Source of the DNA: Flavobacterium araucananum
Lineage (GTDB): Bacteria; Bacteroidota; Bacteroidia; Flavobacteriales; Flavobacteriaceae
DNA length: 64,000 nucleotides
NCBI RefSeq assembly: GCF_002222055.1
Contig: NZ_MUGS01000005.1
Coordinates: 271,166-335,165 of the forward strand
Reading direction: 5' to 3'
This document shows positions 44,810 through 53,887 of the stretch, in pieces; the stretch's first letter is position 1, and each line of letters begins with the position of its first letter. Made by a program: the position numbers and the translations under genes. The notes below the pieces were generated by a model. That model worked only from the letters and a program-made list of their open reading frames with translations. It was not told the origin of the DNA and did no database searches.

Positions 44810-45193
44810 ACATGCCTATTCCTTAATTCGTTGATTTTATTGGTGTTCTCAAGTATTTTTCCAAAAAGGGTAGCCGAATAGGTCTCATTTATAATAACTT
44901 AACTTATATCCCTTTGTTTCCTTAATCAATTTAACCGCAGTCAGTCAATGTACTTTCATCTTAGTAAATGTATGAAAAATGGAATTAAAATACATTCAAA
45001 AATTGAGTTTTCTTTAGTATATTTTTAATATTTCTATTGAAATCTCTAGATGAAATAATAAAGGATGTTTAATGATTATAGATATTAAAGCCAATGCTTC
45101 CTTAATGCACGCGAAACTCAAAGCGATGCTCAAAGTTTTTTTAAAACAGTATTAATTTACGACATTTTTTTATTAGATAGTTGACAGTCGTCT
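44810..45193. other. Gene-free island margin
   Basis: About 380 bp of AT-rich sequence with no convincing reading frame. It may hold remnants of a former integrase 3' end, but no frame supports it. It separates the repeat from the promoter of the Xre gene. Confidence 0.5.
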
Positions 45194-45211
45194 ATTGTAC
45201 AATTGTCTACT
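45194..45211 (+). promoter_or_regulatory. Operator-like box in the Xre promoter
   Basis: The palindrome ATTGTACAAT at 45194-45203 overlaps ACAATTGTCTACT at 45199-45211. The latter 13-mer recurs with one difference before dndC (59365-59377, minus strand). The distance to each start codon is similar (18 and 24 bases). GTCTA also appears twice, at 45190-45194 and 45206-45209 region. It is likely bound by the Xre protein (inference). Confidence 0.5.
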
Positions 45212-45229
45212 AAATCGGATTTTGGCTAC

Positions 45230-45442
45230 ATGGAAGATGTTAGAATAAAATTTGGCGCAAAAATCAAAGCATTAAGAATATCAAAAGGTTATTCTCAAGA
45301 AAAACTTGCTGAACTCGCTGATTTAGATAGAACTTACATTCCTGGTATAGAAAGTGGAAAGCGAAATGTTTCAATAATTGTAATTGAAAAAATAGCGAAA
45401 GCTTTTCAACTTTCAATCTCTGATTTGACAAACAGCATCTAA
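45230..45442 (+). CDS. Xre-family regulator, controller-protein-like
   Basis: A 70-residue protein formed by one lambda-repressor-type helix-turn-helix (IKALRISKGYSQEKLAELAD, then RTYIPGIESGKRNVSIIVIE). It resembles the small C-proteins that time restriction against modification. The ATG at 45230 is chosen over an upstream TTG at 45203, since the longer frame overlaps the candidate operator. It opens the plus-strand arm of the Dnd/Dpt island, 72 bp ahead of dptF, and probably controls the island (inference). Confidence 0.88.
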   Translation: MEDVRIKFGAKIKALRISKGYSQEKLAELADLDRTYIPGIESGKRNVSIIVIEKIAKAFQLSISDLTNSI

Positions 45443-45514
45443 ACATTAGATCTTATTGTCAAAATTTCGGGACTCATTCTACATTTTAGCCACAACTAAT
45501 CTAATAAAAATTCA

Positions 45515-47257
45515 ATGTCATTAAATCCATTACTAGAAGAATTAAAAAAACTGAGGGATTCATCAAAGTACGCAGTGGCGCAAGGTGCTTATTCGAACTT
45601 AAATGAATTTAAAAAGTATCTACACATTGAGCGGGACGTTGAGAAAAAATTAAAAAAAATCATATCAGGAGCAAGTGAAAAAGATAATGCGCAATTATTG
45701 CTAGTTTGTGGCAATGTTGGTGATGGAAAATCACATATACTTTCGCATCTCCATGATGAGCTAAAAAGTGTTATCGCAAAATTTAGAATTCATAATGACG
45801 CGACAGAATCCCATAATCCAAATGAATCCTCCAATGAAACACTTTATAAGTTATTACAGGGATTTAATGATGAAAATATAAATGCTTCAAAAGACAAAAT
45901 TATTCTAGCTATAAATCTTGGTACTTTAAGTAAGTTTATTGAAGAATTTGGTGAAGAATTTAAAATCTTAAAAAACTATATTTCATCGAGTAAAATATTA
46001 GATACAGATTTAATTCATGATGATGAATTTAATAGCAAAAGTAATTTTCATCATGTGAATTTTACTGATTATCACATGTATTCATTGACAGAAAATGGCC
46101 CTACCTCTAATGTCATTTCTACTCTCCTTGAAAAAATAGTTACTGCAAATGAAGAAAACGCTATACACAAAGCATATATAGAGTATAAAGTTATTAGTTC
46201 TGAAAAAGTATATTGTCCAATACTACACAATTATGAATTTCTCTTTAGTGAAAATAATAGAAATATAATATCACAACTCATAGTAAAGTCCATAATTAAA
46301 AGTAAAGAAATAGTTTCGATTCGTACTTTATTAAACTTTATATATGATATAATTGTCCCGGTTGATCTTTCTGTTCTTAATGATGTTCACTATTTCAAGG
46401 CAATTGAAAGAATGGGTGGTCCTCAATATATATCAAATTTAATTCCCAACTATTTATTTGAGCATCCAGAGCTTTCCAGTTTATTTGAAAAAATTGAAAG
46501 TTTAGACCCTTGCATCTATAGAGATGCTGCTACCGATGATGTTTTATTGACCTTGATAAATGCTGAGAATACACTTGATATTTTTTCAAAACATATTGAT
46601 AAAAAATATTTGGAGAAAATTGAACCAAAACTAGCAAAGGTCATAATTTCAAAACCTGAACTCTCTCGTTTCTTTATGAGGTTAAACTATTTTAGTAATT
46701 ATTTTGAAAAAAGTTATTTGAAGGATGCTGATTATAATGAGTATTTAATTTGGCTCTTCCATTATAATAATCACAATCCTATTTACATTAAAAAAATATA
46801 TAACCTTGTTGAAAATGCGGCAAGGAATTGGAATGGAGACCCAAAAGCAGATGACAAAGTCGTTATAAATGTTGGAAAAAAACAGACTCAATATAGAGTA
46901 TTTAAAGATTTTGAAGTCATTCCAGATGTGAATCCATTAAAAGAAAAAAACGATACCGTTATTAATAAATTCACACAAGAATTTTCGTTGTCCTTTAGAA
47001 TAAATAATGAAAAAGAAAGGATAAGAATTCATGTAGATTTCAGTTTGTTTAAAATACTAAAAATGATTTCGCAAGGATATAGGCCTAATAAAAAAGACAA
47101 CAATAACTATGTTTATTTTGTTAATTCCATCAATACTTTAATCAATCAGAACAACAATAAAGCCGCATTGTATATTGACGAAGTTAATATTGGAAAACCG
47201 GTTGATTATAAATTTTCCAAAGACTCTTTTAGTGGTTATAAATTTCAAGTGATATGA
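45515..47257 (+). CDS. dptF: DptF, phosphorothioation-dependent restriction protein
   Basis: A 580-residue P-loop protein of the DNA phosphorothioation-dependent restriction system. The Walker A motif is GNVGDGKSH at 66-74. The rest has no motif I can name. In studied systems DptF, DptG and DptH (also called DndF/G/H) together damage DNA lacking phosphorothioate. It is first of a tight cluster with dptG, overlapping it by four bases. A weak promoter (TTG at 45456, TACATTTT at 45480) may lie in the 72-bp gap before it. Codons are AT-rich relative to the core. Confidence 0.88.
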   Translation: MSLNPLLEELKKLRDSSKYAVAQGAYSNLNEFKKYLHIERDVEKKLKKIISGASEKDNAQLLLVCGNVGDGKSHILSHLHDELKSVIAKFRIHNDATESHNPNESSNETLYKLLQGFNDENINASKDKIILAINLGTLSKFIEEFGEEFKILKNYISSSKILDTDLIHDDEFNSKSNFHHVNFTDYHMYSLTENGPTSNVISTLLEKIVTANEENAIHKAYIEYKVISSEKVYCPILHNYEFLFSENNRNIISQLIVKSIIKSKEIVSIRTLLNFIYDIIVPVDLSVLNDVHYFKAIERMGGPQYISNLIPNYLFEHPELSSLFEKIESLDPCIYRDAATDDVLLTLINAENTLDIFSKHIDKKYLEKIEPKLAKVIISKPELSRFFMRLNYFSNYFEKSYLKDADYNEYLIWLFHYNNHNPIYIKKIYNLVENAARNWNGDPKADDKVVINVGKKQTQYRVFKDFEVIPDVNPLKEKNDTVINKFTQEFSLSFRINNEKERIRIHVDFSLFKILKMISQGYRPNKKDNNNYVYFVNSINTLINQNNNKAALYIDEVNIGKPVDYKFSKDSFSGYKFQVI

Positions 47258-48726
47258 TGCAAATAGAATTAAATAAAGCCGGATCAAATAGTCTTGAAAA
47301 AAGATATTTGAAAAACAAGACCTTTAGTCATGTCACTGGAAATCAAATAAGATTATTGCCTTTTAAAACCAATCCTAGCGGCGATACTTTTACTGAAGAT
47401 TTCAAATCTTTTCAAGGTATTATTGGTGAATTATTTAGAATTTTGAATAATAAAACTCAAATTGAGTTAAAGCAAAGCAACAGTTCCTTCAAGCTTGAAC
47501 TTAAAGAAACTATTGTAAAGCAAGCCATATCTAAAGTCGAAACTCAAAATATTGAGGAATTAAAAAACATGCTTACCAAAATATTTTTTGATGAAGAAAA
47601 TGGATTGATAAAATTCAACATTAAGACTCTTTCTTATATGAATTTTATCAATTCTAATAATGCCATCAGAGAGGTTTCGAAATTTATTTTTGATGTTTTT
47701 TTAAATGACAATTTTGATCCAAATAGTTTAGATGAGGATACGGATAATGAAAACATTTTACATCAATTAATGCTACAATGTTTACCTGAACTATCAATTT
47801 TAACTTCTAAACCAAAGGGTCTAACTTATCAAAATTTATTTCCAGAAATAAAGGATAGGTTTGTTGAAGACTTTGCATTTTTAGCACAAAACAATTCTTT
47901 TCTATTAAAGCACGTTGAAGACTTTTTTAAATATTATTATTTTCATTATTTAAGCCAGTTAATACTTCGTTTTAATGATTTTGGAACGACCAAAGCAAAA
48001 ATAAAACCTATCTATTACACAATGGATTGGGAAACCATATCAGAAACAAGATTATTAAGTCATACTGTTGGTTGGAAACAATTAAATAAATCCTCGGAAT
48101 CTATTTTTGCACATGTTAACACTTTAGAATTATTGAATTATATCTATGTTGATGGAAAACTGGTTCAAGATTATCAAAACATTAGAAGTATCTGCAATAG
48201 CTTTAATTATGATGAAAAAGAAAAATTTCAAGGTTGTATCAGTGAACTAATCAATTTTTACACAGAAAATATTACCGTTTTTGACACAGGAAAAAATTGG
48301 ATAGATTGTGATCGTCTATTAGAGCTTGATTTATTTTATAAAAATCTTTCAGATAAGATATCTCAAGATATATATTCGCTTTGGTTTAAAATAAAATATC
48401 AGTTTGAAAACTCGTCCAGAAGCAAACCTTATAGCGACTATTCTAAGTGGTACTCCCAGTTTGGTAAAGTGAATTTCACTAAGTTCAGAGGTAGATTAGG
48501 TAACACAACTGTCTTATCGCAAGAACTTTTATTGTTCCTAACGAGATTATGCATCGGAAGCGATGATAAGATCCGCTTAAAAACATTATGGGATAAATTT
48601 AAAGAAAGGGGAATTGTCTTTGATGAAACGACAAAATTGGAAATTACCAAATTGTATGAGAAAATTAATTTAATAGAGAAAAAAAGTGATAGCGGAGATG
48701 CACAATACGTCAAGTCAACTATATAA
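47254..48726 (+). CDS. dptG: DptG, phosphorothioation-dependent restriction protein
   Basis: A 490-residue protein with no recognisable motif, identified from length, position between dptF and dptH, and general similarity of its features to DptG. It overlaps dptF by four bases (ATGA) and dptH by about 29 bases, so all three are co-translated. Functionally it acts with DptF and DptH as one restriction complex (known for the family). The sequence alone does not show its chemistry. Confidence 0.82.
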   Translation: MMQIELNKAGSNSLEKRYLKNKTFSHVTGNQIRLLPFKTNPSGDTFTEDFKSFQGIIGELFRILNNKTQIELKQSNSSFKLELKETIVKQAISKVETQNIEELKNMLTKIFFDEENGLIKFNIKTLSYMNFINSNNAIREVSKFIFDVFLNDNFDPNSLDEDTDNENILHQLMLQCLPELSILTSKPKGLTYQNLFPEIKDRFVEDFAFLAQNNSFLLKHVEDFFKYYYFHYLSQLILRFNDFGTTKAKIKPIYYTMDWETISETRLLSHTVGWKQLNKSSESIFAHVNTLELLNYIYVDGKLVQDYQNIRSICNSFNYDEKEKFQGCISELINFYTENITVFDTGKNWIDCDRLLELDLFYKNLSDKISQDIYSLWFKIKYQFENSSRSKPYSDYSKWYSQFGKVNFTKFRGRLGNTTVLSQELLLFLTRLCIGSDDKIRLKTLWDKFKERGIVFDETTKLEITKLYEKINLIEKKSDSGDAQYVKSTI

Positions 48727-51700
48727 ATATGTTTCTGATTTAATAATCGGATATTTTATTTCACAGAAAATCCAACCTGGGGATCGTTTCAATCTATATC
48801 TGGAAGACAAGGAAAATATTGAATTTCTTTATGAGTCGTTGAATCATCCTTCGACGGTAGCTATTGAACCATTTTCATATACTCATCCTGAAGGAGGCGA
48901 AGCTTATACTACTTTCTGCTTATTAATCGATAATACTAAAGTAATTATTGCCTCCAGTACTTTCGCTTCTGAGGATTATTTTACCATGCTCAGAAATAAA
49001 GTAGCTGATCAAAATGATATTTTTGAAGGAACTGCCATTCTAATATTATTTAGCGGAAAATTGGATAGCTTGTTAGGTGGTAGCGGTAGTTTAATTAAGG
49101 AAGGGATGCCTTTGCATTATTCAAGATTTAAAAATCAAATTGAATATGATATTGAAAATAATTCTACTTTAAAAAAGTACGAGAAGCTAATTTTAAAATC
49201 AGTATTAGATAGAAAAACAAAAAGTGTTGTTGAAGACAATAACTCTATTTTTGATTATGAACAGGTCATTAATTCACTGCAAAAAGGCACAATTGATTTA
49301 AAAGATTATCGATTTTTAGGACTTTTCCCGCAAGAAGAATTAGGTAGTAAACATGGAGACCTCACAAAAGATTTGATTAGCAACTTTAGTCTTTATGAAA
49401 AATTTGAAAATATTTTTTTAAACGGAAATCCTGCTTCGGATTTAGAGCAAGATTTACCGAGCACAGCGCTCACCAGAATTATAAAAGAGGACTGGCATGA
49501 CTTTGATTATTCGGAAATAGTTAAATGGATGGATAAGGAGAAAGAAAAAGCCCCGCCTGTCTTTCAAAATATTGAAGGGGACAATTTACTGCAAACCATA
49601 TGGTACAATACCGATGGTGATTCAGTATCTAAAAAGAGGAATGTAAACCTCATTGTATTTAATACTTCATTGGAACTTCCATTCAAAATTTATGTAAAAT
49701 ATGATCAATTTATAAAAAAGGAAGGGCTTAGCATTAAGCACGGTTCAAAAAACATTAGTGCAGCCACTAGCGGATTCAGTATCGTTTTAGAGTTTAAAGA
49801 ATTCGATGCTCAGAATTTATTTACTTTAATTGAGTACAAAGATTCTGAAACCGACAAAAAGTATGTAATCAAGATATTGCACCTACCATTTAATCCAAAT
49901 ATCATTTCGCAATTTGAAGGAAACTTTCAATTAAACATACAGAAATCGAACTCTTACCTCCAAATAAAAGAAAGTCCATCATTAGTTTTTAACCCAGATG
50001 GTGAAATACTTACTACAGAACTTTTAAGTTTGAACAGAACTTTTGAAATAAAAGAAGAAAATAAATTAATAATAAACAATGATTATTCACTAGCTCAAGA
50101 GGACCTAATTCATTTTAAAATAGAATTATTTGATGTTGTAATACCTATTGCTTTCAAAACAGATTTTGAGGCACCAAAACCAGTATCAGGACTTGATGTA
50201 TGGAAAGAAAAAAGAGTTAATTGCCTTGATTTTAAATACAAAAAGGAAGGAACTATAATAAAATTGTTGTTTAAAAATAATGAAAAAACAGTTAGTGGTG
50301 AATTTAGAAATAATCTGATTCAGGAAGAACAGATTATAAACTCTGAAGGATATTCCTGGCTCTTAGGTAATGAAAATAGCATTTCAAATAATGACTTAGA
50401 ATTAAGTGATGACGTGAAATTAGCTTTTAATAAACTCAGAGCTTATTACAAAGTTAAAGAAACCCAACCTAGTTTAGTATACCTGAATGAAGAATTGAAG
50501 CAAATTGCAATTGAATATGTTAGCTGCTTTATAATGCAATTGGAACAGTTAGAGGAAAACAAACCGTTAACGTATAAACAGAAAAACCTCTTATGGTTAG
50601 GTGTGGTCAAGGAAATTGGAGGTGAAGAAAAAATTAAATTTAGTCCCTTACATCCCCTCAATGTAGCTTATCAACTTCAATTAAATAATGATTTAAAAAG
50701 TGAAGAAATTTACAATGCTATCTTAAAACGTTTAAGTCCTACTAATTTGATTCCTTATATCGAAGGAAAACCAAATGAAATCTATATACCGATTGAATCG
50801 AGTCATTCTCCTGAATGGCTTTATTACACCGTCTATTTAAACTCAGAGCAAGCTGTTCCAAAAAGCTTTGTATCTAATTTAGTTACTGATAAGATTAAAG
50901 ACTTCACCACAAATTTTGAATTTCTTTTTGATCAATCTAAAAAATCCCCTATAAAAATCAATGTAATAAATCTTGGCGATTGTAGAGAAGTTGTAGATGG
51001 GATATTTGAATATTACAGAAAATACTTGAACAGCAACCTAACTAAACGTTTGACTGATTTGCTGCCTATTGAAGTAAGCATTTATGGCTCTGAAAAATTA
51101 GTTACTAAATTTGAAGAACTTACTTTTTACGAAAAGGTTGATGATATAGAAAAACATTTAAAAATAGAATTGAAAACGAAAAATTTTGAAAAGGAAGACC
51201 TTTTGAATTTCTTTCTCGAACGAGTAAAATTTTATTCTAAAAAACAGCCGACAAAAGCAGAGAAGTACGAGTACGCCCATATTACTTTTTATCAGTTTGA
51301 TGTAACTAAAACTGAAAAATCGTATGATGAAATGAGTTTGGTGAAAACAGGTATTTCATTTAATGGCTTAATGGCTGATGTAGCCTCTACTCCAGGACCA
51401 GAAAATTACAGGACTGGATTTGGTACTATGGATTTGCCTGAAAATCAAAATGAATTAATAAAACTTACTTCTTTATTTAATTCATTTGTTCGTGTTGCAT
51501 CTAATAATCACCCTTATGGACGTAATAATGCACTTTGTACCACAATTGATTATGATATTAAAAAGCAATTAGAAAAGTTATATCATGACTCACAATGGGT
51601 AACATATATTGATCCTAAAGTTGACTTAGATTTTTTTAAGGAGAATAAGGATTTAGTTATTATTCATTATAGTGACCAATACAATAATTCTAATGGATAT

Positions 51701-53875
51701 GATGCAATAACCGTTAGCCGTAAAACCAGTCAATATGAATTTGTAGTAAAAGAATTTTTAGAGAAACATCAAGTCCAATTTAATGCGGTTACAGATACAA
51801 TTAATATTATTAATTTTTTCAATGCTATTAATGGCGAATGGCTATTAAAGCTAATTCGTCAACATAGCCAGTTCCCAAGAGAAAAATTAAGCCTTTTGTC
51901 TGGTATTAAAAGTTCATTAACTTTTTTACATCATCCTAATATTATTTGGATTCCAATCTCATTGGAAGAAATTTTAAGAGTTTCCGGTAATGCCGGCTTA
52001 AATATGGGTGACGGTTTATTTTCTACTAAAAATCTTGGGGCAATAGGTTCTTTTAGTGACGATTTATTATTTATTGGACTGGAAGAATTAGACAATCAAT
52101 TACTAATGCATTTATATCCTGTCGAACTAAAAATTGGTGGGTTAGGTATTGTAAAAAAAGGGATTGACCAGGGTAGACGCACCGCTCATTTACTTTATGA
52201 ACATTTAAACAGAGAAGGCTTCTTAAGTGAGTTTTATAAAAATTTCTTTGCCAAAATTGCCCTTACCAATGCGGAAAAAATGAAACTTTTTCACGTGTGG
52301 GATAATCAAAACTGGGATAGTATTACCAAAAATTATCGTAATGATTTATTGAATAATAATTTTACAATAAGCAATCGATTAAACAATACTATTGGAATTT
52401 TTGGATTGATTCATTTTGGGAATGATGTATTTAAAAGAAAATTACGCATTACCGAAGAGTATATGCGGGTAGATTTACAAGAAGCTGATGGTTATAACTT
52501 TCTTGTAAAATCAATCGACGATTTAATTCACCTCTTTCATAACACAGAAACTACAATTGATAAAGACAGCTTGTTAGTAAATGCCTTTTCAAATGCAAAT
52601 TTAGAAATATTTACACATATTGCCCCTGTAGTTGATGGACCAATTATGCAAGACTACCTTAGTACAGATGAACAGGATATTGAACCTACAGAGAATGTTA
52701 AATTAGATGAAGATCCTTTAGTTTATAACAGTGGTGAAGGAATCGAGATAGAATTTGGTACTGATTTAAATAGTTTAAAAACTATTTATTGGGAGCCTAA
52801 TAATACCAACAAAGTAATGCACACTAATACTGGTATTATTGGTACAATGGGGACAGGGAAAACACAATTTACTAAATCGCTGATTACTCAATTAAATACT
52901 GATTCAAATAAAAATATTGGAAATGAAAAGCTAGGGATTTTAATCTTCGACTATAAAGGTGACTATATTAAAGAGGACTTTGTATCTAAAACTAATGCCA
53001 CGGTATTAAATCCTTACCATTTGCCATACAATCCATTGGCACTCGACGCTACAGAGATATCAAAACCTATGTTGCCTCTTCATACAGCTAATGATTTAAA
53101 GGAGACTATTTCCAACGCTTTTAACTTAGGGAATGTGCAAAAACAACGATTACGCGACGTTATCGTTGAAGCTTATGAAGATAAAGGCATTCTTAAAGCC
53201 AATAAAGACACCTGGACACGTAATCCTCCAACTTTAGGGGACGTCTGTGATATTTATTTGGGAAGTGAAAAAAACTCTCAGGACAGTTTGTACGCTGCTA
53301 TTTCTAATCTTTCTGAATTTGAAATTTTTGAGCCTGATGTTACCAAAACACAGTCGCTTTATTCCTTAATCGAAGGCGTAGTGGTAATTAATTTGTCAGG
53401 CTATGATGAATCTATTCAAAACTTGATAGTGGCTATTACGTTGGATGCTTTTTATACTCAAATGCAACGCCACGGCCATAGTTTAATAAGGGGAAATAAT
53501 CGCCAGATAAAGAAGATGATCTTGGTAGACGAAGCTGATAATTTCCTGAGTAAAAATTTTAATTCTATCCGCAAAATATTAAAAGAAGGAAGAGAATTTG
53601 GTGTTGGAACAATACTTTCCACTCAATTTTTAAACCATTTTGCTACTAGTGAAAATGAATACTCCAATTATATTCTAACTTGGGTTATCCACAGAGTAAA
53701 TGAAATCAAAATGAAAGAGGTGGAATCTCTATTTTCATTAGACAGTAAATTACAAAAAGAGAATTTGATTAAAACCATCAAAGGTTTAGAGAAGCACCAA
53801 AGTATTATAAACCTGGCAGGATCTGATCCAATATTGATTAAGGATAAAGCATTTTGGGAGTTATTAATTGAATAA
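48698..53875 (+). CDS. dptH: DptH, HerA/FtsK-like ATPase of the phosphorothioate restriction system
   Basis: A very large protein of about 1725 residues. The C-terminal third holds a HerA-like ATPase: Walker A GTMGTGKT at about 1382-1389 and Walker B MILVDEAD near 1608. About 1300 N-terminal residues carry no motif I can name, although ISSLTTIDYD-like helical and beta segments are mixed. It is the presumed motor or nuclease-loading part of the restriction complex. I place the start at the ATG at 48698; a GTG four codons upstream is an alternative. It is followed by the AIPR gene 12 bp after its stop. Confidence 0.88.
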   Translation: MHNTSSQLYKYVSDLIIGYFISQKIQPGDRFNLYLEDKENIEFLYESLNHPSTVAIEPFSYTHPEGGEAYTTFCLLIDNTKVIIASSTFASEDYFTMLRNKVADQNDIFEGTAILILFSGKLDSLLGGSGSLIKEGMPLHYSRFKNQIEYDIENNSTLKKYEKLILKSVLDRKTKSVVEDNNSIFDYEQVINSLQKGTIDLKDYRFLGLFPQEELGSKHGDLTKDLISNFSLYEKFENIFLNGNPASDLEQDLPSTALTRIIKEDWHDFDYSEIVKWMDKEKEKAPPVFQNIEGDNLLQTIWYNTDGDSVSKKRNVNLIVFNTSLELPFKIYVKYDQFIKKEGLSIKHGSKNISAATSGFSIVLEFKEFDAQNLFTLIEYKDSETDKKYVIKILHLPFNPNIISQFEGNFQLNIQKSNSYLQIKESPSLVFNPDGEILTTELLSLNRTFEIKEENKLIINNDYSLAQEDLIHFKIELFDVVIPIAFKTDFEAPKPVSGLDVWKEKRVNCLDFKYKKEGTIIKLLFKNNEKTVSGEFRNNLIQEEQIINSEGYSWLLGNENSISNNDLELSDDVKLAFNKLRAYYKVKETQPSLVYLNEELKQIAIEYVSCFIMQLEQLEENKPLTYKQKNLLWLGVVKEIGGEEKIKFSPLHPLNVAYQLQLNNDLKSEEIYNAILKRLSPTNLIPYIEGKPNEIYIPIESSHSPEWLYYTVYLNSEQAVPKSFVSNLVTDKIKDFTTNFEFLFDQSKKSPIKINVINLGDCREVVDGIFEYYRKYLNSNLTKRLTDLLPIEVSIYGSEKLVTKFEELTFYEKVDDIEKHLKIELKTKNFEKEDLLNFFLERVKFYSKKQPTKAEKYEYAHITFYQFDVTKTEKSYDEMSLVKTGISFNGLMADVASTPGPENYRTGFGTMDLPENQNELIKLTSLFNSFVRVASNNHPYGRNNALCTTIDYDIKKQLEKLYHDSQWVTYIDPKVDLDFFKENKDLVIIHYSDQYNNSNGYDAITVSRKTSQYEFVVKEFLEKHQVQFNAVTDTINIINFFNAINGEWLLKLIRQHSQFPREKLSLLSGIKSSLTFLHHPNIIWIPISLEEILRVSGNAGLNMGDGLFSTKNLGAIGSFSDDLLFIGLEELDNQLLMHLYPVELKIGGLGIVKKGIDQGRRTAHLLYEHLNREGFLSEFYKNFFAKIALTNAEKMKLFHVWDNQNWDSITKNYRNDLLNNNFTISNRLNNTIGIFGLIHFGNDVFKRKLRITEEYMRVDLQEADGYNFLVKSIDDLIHLFHNTETTIDKDSLLVNAFSNANLEIFTHIAPVVDGPIMQDYLSTDEQDIEPTENVKLDEDPLVYNSGEGIEIEFGTDLNSLKTIYWEPNNTNKVMHTNTGIIGTMGTGKTQFTKSLITQLNTDSNKNIGNEKLGILIFDYKGDYIKEDFVSKTNATVLNPYHLPYNPLALDATEISKPMLPLHTANDLKETISNAFNLGNVQKQRLRDVIVEAYEDKGILKANKDTWTRNPPTLGDVCDIYLGSEKNSQDSLYAAISNLSEFEIFEPDVTKTQSLYSLIEGVVVINLSGYDESIQNLIVAITLDAFYTQMQRHGHSLIRGNNRQIKKMILVDEADNFLSKNFNSIRKILKEGREFGVGTILSTQFLNHFATSENEYSNYILTWVIHRVNEIKMKEVESLFSLDSKLQKENLIKTIKGLEKHQSIINLAGSDPILIKDKAFWELLIE

Positions 53876-53887
53876 TTAAATATCAAT

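Noticed and set aside
44820..44960. Possible remnant of a tyrosine recombinase on the minus strand next to the tRNA-like repeat
   Set aside because: The short frame contains no conserved integrase residues and is interrupted; position alone is not enough.
45203..45229. TTG start for the Xre regulator
   Set aside because: This would place the start in the candidate operator; the ATG at 45230 begins the conserved domain.
45264..45446. Minus-strand frame across the Xre gene
   Set aside because: Shadow of the Xre gene; no protein features.
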